Shown here in pieces: positions 62,866-64,000 of a stretch of 64,000 nt of DNA. The notes under the pieces are model-generated. The model was not told the DNA's origin. It saw nothing but the letters and a program-made list of their open reading frames with translations, and did not search any database. The position numbers were made by a program, and so were the translations under genes. Within the stretch, counting starts at the first letter, position 1; each line of letters begins with the position of its first letter. The DNA comes from Bacteriovoracaceae bacterium (GTDB lineage: Bacteria > Bdellovibrionota > Bacteriovoracia > Bacteriovoracales > Bacteriovoracaceae): positions 1 to 64,000 of the forward strand of contig CANEUH010000011.1 of assembly GCA_947441615.1 (NCBI GenBank). The letters run 5' to 3'.

Positions 62866-63599
62866 TTCTCTTTGTTCTTCTTATCCCACTATTGGCATTC
62901 TCTGGAGTTGAAGCGGAATTTGGAGCTTACTCTGACTTTATCTGGCGTGGAACCACTTTTACAGAGCACAGGCCTGCTATTCAGGGTGAGTTTGATTTTC
63001 AGGAAGAGAATGGTTTTTATCTTGGAAGTTTTTTATCTAATGCTGAATTTTCGGACGAAGGATTAAATCAGTATGCAAAAGTAACTTCAGAAGTTGATGT
63101 TACAATTGGTAAGAGATGGATTTTTTCTTCAGCAGAAATTCAGCTTTATTACTCAAAGTTCTTTTTTCCAGGAGCTGGAGTCTTTGATACCGACGAATGG
63201 AACCTTCAATTAAAACATCACCATGTAAATTTTGAATTTTCTTTAATGGATGACTACTTTGGTTATCATAGCCGGTATACTTACTTCAGAGTTGGTTACG
63301 ATTGGAGTTATAACCAATCTATGGATGGGGCGTTCTATGCTGGATTTAATTATTTTGATCGAGAGAAAGGGAGTATCAGGTCGAGAAGCACTTTTCAAAC
63401 TTTGGATGGGGCTGGAAACAACGACTACATAGATCTTTTTTTTGTGAATAGGAAGATATTAGAAAATCAATCATGGATTGAACTTGCCGTTAACTGGACT
63501 AACAGAAATGAATATTCAGTAGATTCGAATATTATTCGTAAAGATCCGGCCAAGGACTTTGTCATCATCATGGCCTATATTATACCTTTTACTCTTTGA
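62862..63599 (+). CDS. TorF-like outer-membrane protein
   Basis: A 245-aa protein with a signal peptide (ILFVLLIPLLAFSGVEA) and alternating beta strands with aromatic girdles, ending in PFTL (aromatic C-terminal strand of beta-barrels). The start of the mature part, AEFGAYSDFIWRGTTFTEHRPAIQGEFDF, is the TorF (putative porin) signature. It may export or take up a product of the neighbouring acyl operon, or be co-transcribed without a functional link. It overlaps the OleD-like gene by 11 bp. Confidence 0.8.
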   Translation: MILFVLLIPLLAFSGVEAEFGAYSDFIWRGTTFTEHRPAIQGEFDFQEENGFYLGSFLSNAEFSDEGLNQYAKVTSEVDVTIGKRWIFSSAEIQLYYSKFFFPGAGVFDTDEWNLQLKHHHVNFEFSLMDDYFGYHSRYTYFRVGYDWSYNQSMDGAFYAGFNYFDREKGSIRSRSTFQTLDGAGNNDYIDLFFVNRKILENQSWIELAVNWTNRNEYSVDSNIIRKDPAKDFVIIMAYIIPFTL

Positions 63600-64000
63600 T
63601 ATATTCTCTGTAAGCAAAAGTTCTCTTTAAACCCTCTTCAATTGATATCTCTGGAGCGTAACCAAAATCACGTTTTGCTTTATCATGAGAGAAGTAATGA
63701 GATTTACCTAAATTTAAAGCGACGAATCTAGTCATCGGGGGTTCAGGCCGATTAATCCCAAGTCCTTTATAGAGTTTTTCTAAAAACCATCCGATCCTGT
63801 AGGCGGAACTCACATCAATCGACTTTGAAACACTTTCAATTTTTACCGTATTTAATATTTGATTAATAAAATTCCATAAATTCACTGGTCTCTCCTGGCC
63901 AACAAAATAAGCTTGCCCGCAGACCGGTGATTGGGGAGATAAGTGATGAAAGGCCATGACATGCGCCTTGGCAGCATTTTCGACGTAAATGATATCAACT
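63589..64000 (-). CDS. OleD-like 3-beta-HSD family reductase, 5' end outside the window
   Basis: The frame stays open past the tracked ATG at 63957 to the window edge, and the extra residues read VDIIYVENAAKAHV, the SDR/3-beta-HSD consensus. The following segments AYFVGQERPVNLWNFINQIL, RPEPPMTRFVALNLGKSHYF and FGYAPEISIEEGL match OleD, the NAD(P)H-dependent 2-alkyl-3-oxoalkanoate reductase of long-chain olefin synthesis. The N-terminal Rossmann part is missing. Other 3-beta-HSD enzymes remain possible. Confidence 0.8.
   Translation of the reverse strand, partial: VDIIYVENAAKAHVMAFHHLSPQSPVCGQAYFVGQERPVNLWNFINQILNTVKIESVSKSIDVSSAYRIGWFLEKLYKGLGINRPEPPMTRFVALNLGKSHYFSHDKAKRDFGYAPEISIEEGLKRTFAYREYIKE

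Overview
The window is a dense, AT-rich bacterial chromosome segment of Gram-negative type. It has lipoproteins with lipoboxes, a TorF-like outer-membrane protein, ResB/CcsA cytochrome c maturation, aerobic HemF, a SUF operon, several FHA proteins and many secreted proteases and orphan lipoproteins. This mix, with a large PutA, a SWIB/H1-like protein, HTTM proteins and a CHASE2 cyclase, suggests a Bdellovibrionota-like organism (Bacteriovoracales or a relative). That placement is inference from gene content. No rRNA, tRNA, CRISPR array, insertion sequence or phage integrase was seen. Genes are packed tightly, with frequent 4-bp ATGA overlaps and 3'-end overlaps between convergent genes. No gene-free stretch exceeds about 200 bp.

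Layout. 1-1.1 kb: a possible C-terminal gene fragment and three small orphan proteins. 1.3-5.2 kb: a MoxR / DUF58 / transglutaminase operon, then a convergent 59-aa membrane protein absent from the ORF track. 5.2-8.0 kb (minus): a winged-helix protein, a TrmK-like methyltransferase and a protein with REC-like and PilZ-like segments. 8.2-9.9 kb: a NodB-fold lipoprotein that has lost its metal-binding residues, and a second lipoprotein. 9.9-14.9 kb (minus): putA-proC. 15-17.9 kb: a secreted protein, a SWIB protein with an H1-like tail, a GNAT protein and an orphan. 17.9-22.4 kb: thiamine pyrophosphokinase, an HGSNAT-type membrane protein that appears to start at CTG, resB and ccsA. 22.4-30.1 kb: secreted orphans, a desaturase, a trypsin-like protease, a DUF3050 protein, transaldolase, a matrixin lipoprotein and an M1-like peptidase.

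30.2-38.4 kb is the most unusual part. On the minus strand are two prepilin-like proteins, one fused through a GGTNAG repeat to a complete Hint (intein/hedgehog) domain. Divergent from them is a tightly coupled six-gene operon of membrane proteins, including a spermidine-synthase-like protein, whose last gene carries an in-frame TAG. 38.4-43.2 kb (minus): an HTTM protein and a divergent two-subunit type IIA topoisomerase. 43.3-47.8 kb: a secreted protein, GNAT, ArgS and two tail-anchored FHA proteins. 47.9-53.6 kb: an Rrf2 regulator with the sufBCDS-nfu operon. 53.7-59.4 kb: a third tail-anchored FHA protein, HemF, a CHASE2-adenylate cyclase and an HTTM-DUF393 fusion. 59.5-64 kb: an operon with a phytoene-desaturase-like oxidoreductase and FabG, FabZ and FabI homologues plus a TorF-like protein, next to a convergent OleD-like gene that runs off the right edge.

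Working relations that can be read from gene order are these: Fe-S assembly under a putative cluster-sensing Rrf2 protein; ResB with CcsA for cytochrome c; MoxR with DUF58 and transglutaminase as an envelope module; proline oxidation coupled to P5C reduction; and a dedicated acyl-chain module beside OleD. Several genes lack a Shine-Dalgarno sequence and instead have promoter-like hexamers ending 4-7 nt before the start codon, which suggests leaderless transcripts.
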